Part shown: positions 55,477 through 63,887 of the stretch, one piece after another
Numbering within the stretch: position 1 is the stretch's first letter
How the letters are laid out: every line of letters starts with the position of its first letter
Source of the DNA: CAVXYG01 sp963766005
Lineage (GTDB): Bacteria; Actinomycetota; Actinomycetes; S36-B12; GCA-2699445
Reading direction: 5' to 3'
DNA: 64,000 nt
Assembly (NCBI GenBank): GCA_963766005.1
Contig: CAVXYG010000005.1
Span: 1-64,000 of the forward strand
Translations under genes and position numbers: made by a program
Notes under the pieces: model-generated
The model's database searches: none
The model's input: the letters and a program-made list of their open reading frames with translations, nothing else
Told to the model about the DNA's origin: nothing

Positions 55477-55806
55477 CTACTTCGCAGGCAGCGTCTCGAC
55501 GAACGCGACGGCCCGGTCCACCCAGTCGGCGACCTCGGCGACGGAGGCCGCGTGGTCCGCCGCCACCGTCACCATGCCGCGCATCGGTCGGCCGGTGAAG
55601 TCCATGACCGCAGCACCCGGCAGCCCCAGCGCCTCCTCGTACTGCTCGGGCCCGACCCGGACCATGAGGTTGTCGCCGATCACCCCGGCGAGCATGTTGC
55701 CCCGCCACATCAGCGCGAAGCCGCCGAACATGCGGCGCGTGCTGGTCTGCGGCAGCGCCCCCGTTGCCTCGCAGAGCCGATCGGCGAGCTCCTGGTCGTA
55801 GGCCAT
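55477..55806 (-). CDS. TfoX N-terminal domain protein
   Basis: A 109-residue protein made of the TfoX_N domain alone: R-R-M-F-G-G-F-A-L-M-W-R-G near residue 25 and an F-T-G-R-P-M-R-G-M-V loop. In Vibrio and Haemophilus the full-length TfoX is a competence regulator, but single-domain proteins in actinobacteria have no proven role, and competence should not be inferred. It lies 8 bp upstream of the alcohol dehydrogenase on the same strand. Confidence 0.8.
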   Translation of the reverse strand: MAYDQELADRLCEATGALPQTSTRRMFGGFALMWRGNMLAGVIGDNLMVRVGPEQYEEALGLPGAAVMDFTGRPMRGMVTVAADHAASVAEVADWVDRAVAFVETLPAK

Positions 55807-55875
55807 GGGCGCAGCCTGCCACGCCGCGCACGTCGATGGCCGGCCGATCGGGGCCCCCGGCGCGCTCCGCAGCGG

Positions 55876-56274
55876 TCACTCGTCGGCGGCGGGCGCACAG
55901 TCGGCGCAGACGCCGAACAGCTCCAGGGTGTGGCTCAACTCGGTGAATCCGTGCTCCGCGGCGACCCGGTTGGCCCACTGCTCGACAGCCGGGCCCGCGA
56001 CCTCGACGGTCCGACCGCATCGGCGGCAGACCAGATGGTGGTGGTGCCGCGAGCTGCACCGGCGATACAGGGCCTCGCCGTCCTCCTGCTGCAGCGTGTC
56101 GACCTCGCCGAGCTGCACCAGCAGACCGAGGTTGCGGTAGACGGTTGCCAGGCCGACCCGCTCGCCCCGCTCTCGCAGTTCCGCGTGGATCTGCTGGGCG
56201 CTGCGGAAGCCGCTGCGGTCGCTGAGCAGGTCTGCCACCGCCTGGCGCTGCTTGGTAGCGCGGGGCTGGGTCAT
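55876..56274 (-). CDS. zur: Zinc uptake regulator (Fur family)
   Basis: A 132-residue Fur-family repressor. The winged-helix N-terminal part has T-K-Q-R-Q-A-V and G-L-A-T-V-Y-R-N-L. The dimer region has H-H-H-H-L-V-C-R-R-C-G with His ligands and the first C-x-x-C, and a second C-A-D-C near the C-terminus for structural zinc. The divergent znuABC with a shared palindrome identifies it as Zur rather than Fur. With zinc bound it should repress znuABC and probably itself. Confidence 0.9.
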   Translation of the reverse strand: MTQPRATKQRQAVADLLSDRSGFRSAQQIHAELRERGERVGLATVYRNLGLLVQLGEVDTLQQEDGEALYRRCSSRHHHHLVCRRCGRTVEVAGPAVEQWANRVAAEHGFTELSHTLELFGVCADCAPAADE

Positions 56275-56299
56275 GTCGAGACGCTACACCAGTTGCCTT

Positions 56300-56314
56300 T
56301 GAGAATCATTCTCA
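56300..56314. promoter_or_regulatory. Zur-type operator between zur and znuA
   Basis: A perfect 15-bp palindrome TGAGAAT-C-ATTCTCA lies 26 bp upstream of the zur start and about 20 bp upstream of the znuA start. It resembles the actinobacterial Zur box with TGA arms. Its location between two divergent genes would block both promoters when Zur holds zinc. No separate -35/-10 boxes can be assigned with confidence. Confidence 0.85.
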
Positions 56315-56333
56315 TCAAGAGTAGGCTGCCACC

Positions 56334-57317
56334 ATGCAGACCGCAGCACTGACCATGCAGACCACAGCACTTGTCGGCACCGCCGTCCTCGCGATCGCCG
56401 TCGCCGGGTGCGCCGCTGACAGCGGTGCCGGAACCGGGGACTCCGGCACCGCCGCAGCCACCGTCGTGGCAACGACCACGATCTGGGGCAGCATCACCGA
56501 GCAGATCGTCGCCTGCGCCGGTTCCGGGGAATCCCGGGCGCTGATGCCGATCGGCGCCGACCCGCACGACTACGAACCCTCCGCCACCGATATCGCCGGG
56601 ATGATCGGCGCCGACCTCGTCATCGCCAACGGGCTGGGGCTGGAGGGCGGCCTGGCATCCGCGCTGGACTCGGCCTCGGACGACGGTGCCGTGGTGGTGG
56701 AACTGGCGCCGCTGCTGGATCCGTTGCCGTTCAGCGAGGATGGGCACGGCCATGACGCCGACGACGGCCATGACGCCGACGACGGTCATGGGGCGCTCGA
56801 CCCCCACGTGTGGCTCGACATGGGTCGCGCCGCCATGGCAGCCGAGGTCATCGGCGAGCGCCTGGTCGAGCAGACCGGGGACGCCGGGTACGCCGAGTGC
56901 GCCGGCGACGTGTCCGCCGACATCAGCGCCACCGAGCAGGAGTTGGAGCGGATCCTCGCGGCGATCCCGGCAGCCGATCGCCTCCTGGTGACCGATCACG
57001 ATTCGCTGGCCTACTTCGCCGAGGCCTACGGCTTCGAGGTCGCGGGCGTCGTCATCCCCGGTGGATCCACCCTGGCTGAGCCGAGCTCTGCCGAACTCGC
57101 CGCCCTCACCGAGGTGATCAACGCCAGCGGCGTGCCGGCCATCTTCGCCAACACCGCCAACCCCACGGCGCTCATCGACGCCGTTGCCGCTGAAGCCGGC
57201 GACATCGCCGTGGTGCCGCTGGACATCGGCAGCGTCGGCGAGCCCGGCACCGCCACCGGCACCTACCAGGGGATGATGCTGAGCAACGCCACCGCCATCG
57301 CCGACGCGCTGGCCTAG
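56334..57317 (+). CDS. znuA: Zinc ABC transporter substrate-binding lipoprotein
   Basis: A 327-residue cluster A-I binding protein. Signal peptide with lipobox V-A-G-C (Cys26). D-P-H-D-Y-E-P-S with one zinc His, then a His/Asp-rich loop (residues about 140-155, with G-H-G-H-D and three more D-G-H), D-P-H-V-W-L-D with another, and V-T-D-H-D-S near 222 with the third. The acidic His-rich loop is the feature that marks zinc binders. It starts about 20 bp after the Zur box and is followed by znuB 10 bp downstream. Confidence 0.93.
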   Translation: MQTAALTMQTTALVGTAVLAIAVAGCAADSGAGTGDSGTAAATVVATTTIWGSITEQIVACAGSGESRALMPIGADPHDYEPSATDIAGMIGADLVIANGLGLEGGLASALDSASDDGAVVVELAPLLDPLPFSEDGHGHDADDGHDADDGHGALDPHVWLDMGRAAMAAEVIGERLVEQTGDAGYAECAGDVSADISATEQELERILAAIPAADRLLVTDHDSLAYFAEAYGFEVAGVVIPGGSTLAEPSSAELAALTEVINASGVPAIFANTANPTALIDAVAAEAGDIAVVPLDIGSVGEPGTATGTYQGMMLSNATAIADALA

Positions 57318-57326
57318 GCTGCTGCC

Positions 57327-58181
57327 GTGCCGGTGCTGGAGTGGTTCACCGATCCGTTCGCCCTGGGCTTCCAGCAGCGGGCGCTCCTGGGCGGCATCAT
57401 CGCGGGGCTCATGTGCTCGGTGGTGGGGACCTGGCTGGTACTGCGCGGCATGAGCTTCTTCGGCGACGCCTTCACGCACGGCATCGTTCCCGGCCTCGCG
57501 GCGGCCGTCGCGCTGGATATCAATCCCGTGATCGGCGCCGCCGTGGCAGCGGCCGTGATGGTGGTCGGCATCGAAGTCGTCAACCGCCAGACGCGCCTGG
57601 GCGAGGACACCGCCATCGGCCTGCTCTTCGTCGGCATGCTGGCCCTGGGCGTGGTGATCCTGTCGAGAACCCCCTCCTACTCCGGGAGCCTCACCACCAT
57701 CCTGTTCGGCAACGCCCTCGGCGTCACTGCCGCAGACCTGGTCCTGCAGGCCGCAATCGCCGCCGTGGCCGTCACTGCCTCAGTGCTGCTGTACCGGCCG
57801 CTGCTGGCGCTGGCGTTCAACGAGCAGAAGGCCGAACTGCTGGGGATGCACCCCAAGCGCGCCCACGCGGCCCTGCTGGTCCTCATCGCCCTCGCCGTCA
57901 TCGGCAGCTTCCAGGCCGTCGGCTCGCTGCTCGTGTTCGGCCTGCTCGTGGGCCCGCCGGCCACGGCCTCCCTGCTGGCGAGGACAGTGCCGCGGATGAT
58001 GCTGCTCGCATCCGTCATCGCAGTGGTCTCGGTCTGGGCAGGATTGACCCTGAGCTACCACGTCGACACCGCGGCGTCGGCGACCATGGCGCTGATCCCC
58101 GTCGTGCTGTTCTTCGTCGTCCTGACCATCACGCGGCTGCGCGATCGGTCCTCGACAACGGTGCCGGCGGTGTCGTCATGA
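57327..58181 (+). CDS. znuB: Zinc ABC transporter permease
   Basis: A 284-residue inner-membrane protein with eight to nine helices, family ABC-3. R-G-M-S-F-F-G-D-A-F-T-H-G near residue 40 is the family signature, N-E-Q-K-A-E-L-L-G-M is the ATPase-coupling segment, and V-G-S-L-L-V-F-G-L-L-V-G-P-P-A-T-A closes the family pattern. The GTG start at 57327 has weak Shine-Dalgarno support. Its stop overlaps the znuC ATG by 4 bp. Confidence 0.93.
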   Translation: MPVLEWFTDPFALGFQQRALLGGIIAGLMCSVVGTWLVLRGMSFFGDAFTHGIVPGLAAAVALDINPVIGAAVAAAVMVVGIEVVNRQTRLGEDTAIGLLFVGMLALGVVILSRTPSYSGSLTTILFGNALGVTAADLVLQAAIAAVAVTASVLLYRPLLALAFNEQKAELLGMHPKRAHAALLVLIALAVIGSFQAVGSLLVFGLLVGPPATASLLARTVPRMMLLASVIAVVSVWAGLTLSYHVDTAASATMALIPVVLFFVVLTITRLRDRSSTTVPAVSS

Positions 58182-58945
58182 CCGGGCCGGCGCTGGCCAG
58201 GGCCCAGGGCCTCGTCCTGCGCTACGGCAGCCACGTGGCGCTGGCGGCCTCCACGTTCGAGATCCCGTTGGTCGGGGCCACTGCGGTGATCGGGCCGAAC
58301 GGATCCGGGAAGTCGACGATCCTGGCAGCCCTGTCGGGCCTGCTACCGGCGGCCGCGGGATCCCTGGAGGTGCTCGGGACGGACCCAGTCGCTGCCCGCA
58401 GTCGGGTCAGCGTCGTCCTCCAGCACACGCCGGTCCCCAAGAGCGCACCGATCACCGTGCGTGAGGCCGTCGCGATGGGGCGCTATCCGGCTGTGGGCAT
58501 GTGGCGCCGCTTTCGCGCCGAGGACCGGGCCGCCATCGCCGCAGCCATGGAACGGATGCGGATCGCCGACCTCGCCGACCGGCCGCTGCATGCGTTGTCC
58601 GGTGGTCAGCGCCAGCGGGTCGCCGTGGCCCAGGCCATCGTGCAGCAGCACGATCTGCTCCTGCTCGACGAGCCGCTCACCGGGCTCGACCTGGTCTCCG
58701 CCCGCACCATCGACGGGCTCATCCACGGCGAGCGCAGCGACGGCTGCAGCGTCGTGCTCACCACCCACGACCTCGATGAGGCTCGCGCGGCCGATTGGGT
58801 GCTCCTGGTCAACGGTCGCGTGCTGGCCGCCGGACCCCCGGACACCGTGTGCACCCGGCGCAATCTGGAAGTGGCCTTCGGCCTGGGGTCGCTGCACGAG
58901 TGGGAGGGCTTCCTCGACGACCCCACGCACGACGGCGGGCACTGA
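58178..58945 (+). CDS. znuC: Zinc ABC transporter ATP-binding protein
   Basis: A 255-residue ATPase for zinc import. Walker A G-P-N-G-S-G-K-S-T near residue 38, signature L-S-G-G-Q-R-Q-R, Walker B L-L-L-L-D-E-P-L-T-G-L-D and switch His in T-T-H-D-L-D-E-A. V-L-Q-H-T-P-V replaces the usual Q-x-x loop. Last gene of the znuABC operon, translated by ATGA coupling with znuB. The gene order A-B-C differs from the split arrangement of E. coli but is common in actinobacteria. Confidence 0.93.
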   Translation: MTGPALARAQGLVLRYGSHVALAASTFEIPLVGATAVIGPNGSGKSTILAALSGLLPAAAGSLEVLGTDPVAARSRVSVVLQHTPVPKSAPITVREAVAMGRYPAVGMWRRFRAEDRAAIAAAMERMRIADLADRPLHALSGGQRQRVAVAQAIVQQHDLLLLDEPLTGLDLVSARTIDGLIHGERSDGCSVVLTTHDLDEARAADWVLLVNGRVLAAGPPDTVCTRRNLEVAFGLGSLHEWEGFLDDPTHDGGH

Positions 58946-59013
58946 GGCCCCCTGGTCGCGACGGGGCGCGGACCGCAGGCAGCCCACCGTCCGGACAGCG
59001 CTGCCGTGCCTGC

Positions 59014-60906
59014 TCACGCCACCGGGACCGGTGCGGACTCGGCCGCTCGCTCTCGGCGCAGATCGTAGAACTGCATGGTCAAGGCGACACCGAAGACCGG
59101 CAGCGTCACCGCGTACGCCACCGCGACGATGGCATTGAGGACTGCGAACGGCCAGTTGGTGAGCAGCAGGAGCAGCGCGCCCAGCAGGGGGCCGGGCACG
59201 ATGACGAGCAGCAGCATCAGGGCGGTCATCGCCAAGGTCCGCAGGCGACGACGATCGGTCAGGTTCGCGCTGCGGCGCAGCGCCGCAGCGAAGGAGCGCC
59301 CCTCCACACTTGCTGCGGGTCCGGCCGCGGCCCACCGCGCGGCCAGGACCAGGGCGACGGGCAGCAGCAGCACGGTCCCGGCAAGAACGGCGACGACGGT
59401 GTAGGAGCCGACGAGCACCGCGATGGTGGTCAGCGGGTGGATCGACCTCTGCAGCGCGCGACGGGCACCGACCTCTCCCGGCGGCCGGCTCACCACGGCC
59501 ATGCTGGCTGCAACCACGACCAGGACGATCGGCACCCGGATCGCCAGCCCCAGCAGTTGGGCCACGATGTGCGGCACTGCCTCCTCGGCTCCCGCCGTGT
59601 CGGTCAGCCCGCCGGGGAGGGCTGCGGCCAGGGCCGCCTCGGCCAACCACCCCGCCAACCAGAACCCGGCCAGGAACACGGCGCCGATGACGGCGAACAC
59701 GTCGAACCGGCGGGCGTAGATGAGCAGCGCGGCACCCAGCGTCTGCCCCGCGCTGCGCTCCCGGTCGTAGGTGGTGACATCGGCGCCTCGCCACGTGGTC
59801 GACCGGACGAGCAGGACGATGCCGATCACGACCACGGCGAGCACCGCCAGCGTCATCAGCGGCCGGTCGAGGATCTGGAGGAACAGCAGCGACCCCTCGG
59901 TGGTCACCGTGCAGAAGGCACCCAATGCGGGGCCCGGGACGCGAGGGATCGGCACGGCGCCATCGCGGCCCTCCGCCAGTTGCCAGGCAACCGGCTCGGT
60001 CCATTGCCGTTTCGTGTTCGGCCCCGTCGGCCCGTTGTTGAACGAGGGGGCCTGCTGGCCCCAATGCCCCTCGTACGCGAGCCAGGCGAAGGATGGATCG
60101 CTCGCCGGGTTCGCGGGCACGACCTCGATCGCCGGGTGCCACAGCACCCCCGGCACATCGGGCCCGACGGCGGTGCTGTCGCAGCCGAAGCCCGCAGCAG
60201 CGCTCTTGCCGAACCAGTGCGCCTGGTCGTAGTAGGCCGCATGCGAGCCTTCGCTGGGATAGACGACCGGGTGAGTCCCGTCCTTGCGCAGCTTCGGATC
60301 CTCCCACTGGGAGGTCTCGCTGCCCTCGTGCTGGGCGAAAGCCATGCTGCTGGGCCCCGCCTGGAGCGCCTCGGCCGGCGTCGCCGCGTCGAAGACCAGC
60401 TGCACCATCTCCCAGTCGCCCTCGTGGCGGTTGTTCCAGTCGTTGAACACCCAGTAGAACCAGAACTGCAGCGCCAGCATCCCCGGATGCCCCGGGTCGG
60501 CCACCAGGTGGGCATACAGGGTCGGCTGCGTGGTTGCGGAGATCGCGTCCGACCATTGCTGGTAGTCGCACCCCGGGTTCAACGGATCTCCGGGCAGATC
60601 AAGGTAACTGTCGGCCCCGGCTACCGCCAGATCGGCCGCCTGCGGCGCGGGAATCACCGCACCATCGGCAGTCCGGAGCACGACATCGGGCCGACCGAGG
60701 ACATCGGTGACTGCGGTGGGCTGATAGGGCTCGCCCGGCCCGCAGACGACGCTCTGGTCGCGCACCACCACGCGGGGCGAGTACTGATCGATCAGCGCGG
60801 CGAGGTCCTCGTCCCCGTCGGCCGCCGCTGCGGAGGAAGGCACCAGTGCGAGCGCAAGCAGCACCGCGGCCAGCACCCCACCGAGGTGCCTGCCTTTCCG
60901 CGCCAT
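59014..60906 (-). CDS. Secreted Vps62-like domain fused to a polytopic membrane domain
   Basis: A 630-residue protein. Signal peptide (residues 1-28, ending S-S-A-A-A-A), then an extracytoplasmic domain of about 310 residues. Its F-W-F-Y-W-V-F-N-D-W-N-N-R-H-E-G-D-W-E and Y-P-S-E-G-S-H-A-A-Y resemble Vps62/DUF946 proteins. One helix near 345-365 follows, then a cytosolic bridge and five or six further helices to the C-terminus. I do not know this fusion. The function is unknown; binding to a surface polymer or lipid is only a guess. Confidence 0.75.
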   Translation of the reverse strand: MARKGRHLGGVLAAVLLALALVPSSAAAADGDEDLAALIDQYSPRVVVRDQSVVCGPGEPYQPTAVTDVLGRPDVVLRTADGAVIPAPQAADLAVAGADSYLDLPGDPLNPGCDYQQWSDAISATTQPTLYAHLVADPGHPGMLALQFWFYWVFNDWNNRHEGDWEMVQLVFDAATPAEALQAGPSSMAFAQHEGSETSQWEDPKLRKDGTHPVVYPSEGSHAAYYDQAHWFGKSAAAGFGCDSTAVGPDVPGVLWHPAIEVVPANPASDPSFAWLAYEGHWGQQAPSFNNGPTGPNTKRQWTEPVAWQLAEGRDGAVPIPRVPGPALGAFCTVTTEGSLLFLQILDRPLMTLAVLAVVVIGIVLLVRSTTWRGADVTTYDRERSAGQTLGAALLIYARRFDVFAVIGAVFLAGFWLAGWLAEAALAAALPGGLTDTAGAEEAVPHIVAQLLGLAIRVPIVLVVVAASMAVVSRPPGEVGARRALQRSIHPLTTIAVLVGSYTVVAVLAGTVLLLPVALVLAARWAAAGPAASVEGRSFAAALRRSANLTDRRRLRTLAMTALMLLLVIVPGPLLGALLLLLTNWPFAVLNAIVAVAYAVTLPVFGVALTMQFYDLRRERAAESAPVPVA

Positions 60907-60943
60907 GGCGGCAGGCTACCGACCCCCTGACCGTGCTGCGGGC

Positions 60944-61333
60944 TCAACCGCCCTGCATGGTGGCCAGCAGGGCCGCCATGCGTTCCTTCACCGCCAGCGT
61001 CCCCGACAGGGGGCGCAGCATGACCTTGAAGTCGATGATCCGGTCGTCGGCGTCGAAGCGGATGATGTCCACGCCGTTGACCGTCAGGCCGTCCACGACC
61101 GCCGCGAACTCCAGCACCGCCGAGTCGCCGGCCGCGATTTCGCGGACGTAGCGGAACTCGCCGCCGAGCACGTGCATCGCGCCGGTCAGGTACAGCAGCA
61201 CCAGATCGCGTCCCTCAACCGGACGGTGGAGCACCGGTGAGTGGAACACCGCCTCCGGTGCCACCAGGTCGCGCAGCAGCGCGGGATCCCGCTGCGCCAC
61301 GACCTCGTGCCATTGCCGCAGACCTGCCTCCAT
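60944..61333 (-). CDS. SnoaL-like/NTF2-fold protein
   Basis: A 129-residue alpha+beta barrel protein of the SnoaL-like type: W-H-E-V-V-A-Q-R-D near the start, A-P-E-A-V-F-H-S-P-V, H-V-L-G-G-E-F-R-Y, G-V-D-I-I-R-F-D-A-D-D-R-I-I and D-F-K-V-M-L-R-P. The fold serves as isomerase, hydrolase or ligand-binding domain; no specific role is visible. Lies 37 bp upstream of the Vps62-like gene on the same strand. Confidence 0.82.
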   Translation of the reverse strand: MEAGLRQWHEVVAQRDPALLRDLVAPEAVFHSPVLHRPVEGRDLVLLYLTGAMHVLGGEFRYVREIAAGDSAVLEFAAVVDGLTVNGVDIIRFDADDRIIDFKVMLRPLSGTLAVKERMAALLATMQGG

Positions 61334-61435
61334 GCCACCAACGTAGTCGCCGCTGCGGCGCCGGCGCCGCCCGCCCTGCGAGCGGGTCGACCGCGTGTTC
61401 TCGCCGGCAGTCGACCCGCCGCCTACCCTGGGGAC

Positions 61436-62959
61436 ATGGCTTCGGCACGGTTGGCCGTCATCTCGCTGGTCGCCGCGGTAGTCCTCGGCGGGTGCAGTTT
61501 CGGGCGGCCGGACGCCACGGTGACCGACACCCCGGCCGCCCGGCCGCTGGCGATCCCCCCGATCGCCGAATCGACGCTGGAGCCCGACGGAATCCGGCGC
61601 TTCTCGCTCACCGCGCAGGAGGGCACGACCGACTTCGGCGAGGGCCGTGTTGCCCAGACCTTCGGCATCAACCAGTCCTATCTCGCCCCCACGCTGCGGA
61701 TGACTCGCGGCGAGACCGTGGCGCTGGAGGTCACGAACACGCTCTCAGAGATGACGACGCTGCATTGGCACGGCATGCGCGTCCCGGCGGAGCACGACGG
61801 CGGACCGCATCAGATGGTGCAGCCGGGCCAGACCTGGAGCCCCACCTGGACCATCGATCAGCCCGCCGCGACCCTCTGGTACCACTCGCATCCGCACGGG
61901 GAGACGGCGCAGCAGGTCTACCGAGGGCTGGCGGGGATGCTCCTGATCGACGACCCCGAGAATGCGCCGCCAGGCCTGCCGAGCGAGTACGGCGTGGACG
62001 ACATTCCGGTCATCGTGCAGGACAAGAGCTTCGACGACGCCGGAGAGCTCATCGTCGACCCGGAAGGGACGGCGACCACCGGATTCCTCGGCGACACGCT
62101 CGTCGTGAACGGCACGATCGGGCCCTACTTCGAGGTTTCCCGGCACCTCGTGCGGCTGCGTCTGCTGAACGCGTCGAACGCCAGGGTGTACGACTTCGGC
62201 TTCTCCGACGATCGCGACTTCGACGTCATCGCCTCCGACGGCGGCTACCTGGCGAAGCCCTACCGCACCGACCGGATCCAGCTGTCGCCTGCCGAGCGTT
62301 CGGAGGTGATCGTCGCAGTATCGCCCGGGGAGTCCCTCCGGCTGCTGTCCTACCCGCCCGACCTCGGCAGCCGCGTCGGCTCGCAGCACCGCTTCGGCGC
62401 CGGCACGTTCACCGTGCTGGAGCTCCGCGCGGCCCTGTCGCTGGAGGAGGTCTCCTCGGTGCCCCTGCAGCTGGCCGAGATCCCGGCTCTGGCCGAATCC
62501 GAGGCCCAGTCGCGGCGGACCTTCCGCATCACCGGGCGGGCGATCAACGGCCGGCCGATGGACATGGGACGCATCGACGAAGTCGTCACCGTGGGCCGGA
62601 CGGAGATCTGGGAGGTCACGAACGCCGACCCCCAGCCGCACAATTTCCATGTGCACGACACCCAGATGCAAGTGCTCGACGTCGACGGCCGCCCGCCCAC
62701 GCCGGAGCTGTCGGGCTGGAAGGACACCGTCTACGTCGCTCCGGGCACGTCGGTGCGGCTCATCATGCGCTTCGAGGACCACACCGACCCGTCGTGGCCG
62801 TACATGTACCACTGCCATCTGCTCTGGCACGAGGACATCGGGATCATGGGCCAGTTCCTCGTGGTGGAGCCCGGAGAGCTTCCCGAAACACCGCCGAGCC
62901 CCGACACGGCGGGGCATATGATGCCCGCCGGCGGGGGCTCGGCGATGACGGCCCGCTAG
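61436..62959 (+). CDS. Multicopper oxidase (CueO-like), lipoprotein
   Basis: A 507-residue oxidase with lipobox L-G-G-C (Cys20). All four copper-site motifs are present: H-W-H-G (near 104), W-Y-H-S-H-P-H-G, H-N-F-H-V-H-D-T, and H-C-H-L-L-W-H-E-D-I-G-I-M-G near 453, which supplies the type-1 Cys, His and axial Met. It oxidises cuprous ions or phenolics using oxygen outside the cell. No copper regulator or exporter is nearby. The C-terminal tail has H-M-M-P-A-G, a possible extra copper-binding site. Confidence 0.93.
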   Translation: MASARLAVISLVAAVVLGGCSFGRPDATVTDTPAARPLAIPPIAESTLEPDGIRRFSLTAQEGTTDFGEGRVAQTFGINQSYLAPTLRMTRGETVALEVTNTLSEMTTLHWHGMRVPAEHDGGPHQMVQPGQTWSPTWTIDQPAATLWYHSHPHGETAQQVYRGLAGMLLIDDPENAPPGLPSEYGVDDIPVIVQDKSFDDAGELIVDPEGTATTGFLGDTLVVNGTIGPYFEVSRHLVRLRLLNASNARVYDFGFSDDRDFDVIASDGGYLAKPYRTDRIQLSPAERSEVIVAVSPGESLRLLSYPPDLGSRVGSQHRFGAGTFTVLELRAALSLEEVSSVPLQLAEIPALAESEAQSRRTFRITGRAINGRPMDMGRIDEVVTVGRTEIWEVTNADPQPHNFHVHDTQMQVLDVDGRPPTPELSGWKDTVYVAPGTSVRLIMRFEDHTDPSWPYMYHCHLLWHEDIGIMGQFLVVEPGELPETPPSPDTAGHMMPAGGGSAMTAR

Positions 62960-63005
62960 GTGCCGTCGCGGTCAGTTGTCCTCGGGCAGAGAGCCGCGGT
63001 CGCGG

Positions 63006-63887
63006 CTACGGCATCGGCACCTTCTGGCCGGTGTTGTCCCAGATGTTGGACACGGCTTCCATGTCGACGTGCGACGGCGTGTAGCGCACCGGGCACTTGG
63101 CGTACGTCAGCGAACGGCCGTAGCGATTCCATTTCAGTTGCGTCTCCGAGATCGCGGAGTAGGCCTTCTTGGCGATATTGACGGTGCAGGCACCGCCATC
63201 GAGGTAGTTGCCGTTGATGCGCATCTCAGAGATGGGAGCCAGCGCCTGGCCGACCATGATCGCTGCGTTGGACGCCCCGCTGATCGAGTTGGTGATGATG
63301 CGGATCTGAGATCCGCCCTGGATCTGGATCGCGTCGTCGTGCGACCCGTCGGAATGCTCCGGGTCGCTGCTGTAGTGGCGGAAGTCGTGCAACCAGGAAT
63401 CCTTCACCTTGATGCGGTCGCCGGCGATGCGGATGCCGTCGACGGTGCTGGCAACCTCGGTGCGCAGCACCAGCTGGTCGCTGGCGCCCAGGCGGATCCC
63501 GATCCGCTGATAGACCGTGGGGGTGTCGGGACGGACGGTCGAGTCGACGATCTGCAGCCCGGTGGACCGGGGGTCCACCGCCCGGATCAGGTCGCGCTGG
63601 ACTTTGGCCGCGGTTCCGCGGATCCGGGTACGAATGATCGTGACGTTCGGGGCCTCGACCGTCACGTTGCCGTAGATGTCGTAGCCGTCGATGACGGTGC
63701 CGCTCTTGGTGATGACGAGATCGCCGACGTGCTTCTTGAGTGTCTTTCCTTCCGGCACGCCGGTCGTTCCGGCGTGGGGGCGCTCGATCGCCGCAGCGGG
63801 ACCGGCGCTGACCAGGGAGGTCGCAACCAGTGCGGCAATGACCGCGAGGACGGAGATGATCAATCGGGTCTTGGGTGTGGCACGCAT
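63006..63887 (-). CDS. Secreted right-handed parallel beta-helix protein
   Basis: A 293-residue exported protein: Arg-led signal peptide ending A-A-A-I near residue 34, then repeated coils with N/D at turn positions (N-V-T-V-E-A-P-N-V-T-I-I-R-T-R-I, I-R-I-A-G-D-R-I-K-V-K-D-S-W-L). Such sequences form pectin-lyase-like beta-helices that bind or cleave polysaccharides. D-G-S-H-D-D-A-I-Q-I-Q-G-G is the stretch most like an active-site rung. A lyase or tail-type role cannot be settled. The upstream region (63888-64000) is the window end and shows only a lower-GC patch, likely a promoter area. Confidence 0.82.
   Translation of the reverse strand: MRATPKTRLIISVLAVIAALVATSLVSAGPAAAIERPHAGTTGVPEGKTLKKHVGDLVITKSGTVIDGYDIYGNVTVEAPNVTIIRTRIRGTAAKVQRDLIRAVDPRSTGLQIVDSTVRPDTPTVYQRIGIRLGASDQLVLRTEVASTVDGIRIAGDRIKVKDSWLHDFRHYSSDPEHSDGSHDDAIQIQGGSQIRIITNSISGASNAAIMVGQALAPISEMRINGNYLDGGACTVNIAKKAYSAISETQLKWNRYGRSLTYAKCPVRYTPSHVDMEAVSNIWDNTGQKVPMP

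Noticed and set aside
55477..55806. Natural competence regulator
   Set aside because: Only the TfoX N-terminal domain is present and no competence genes occur in the window.
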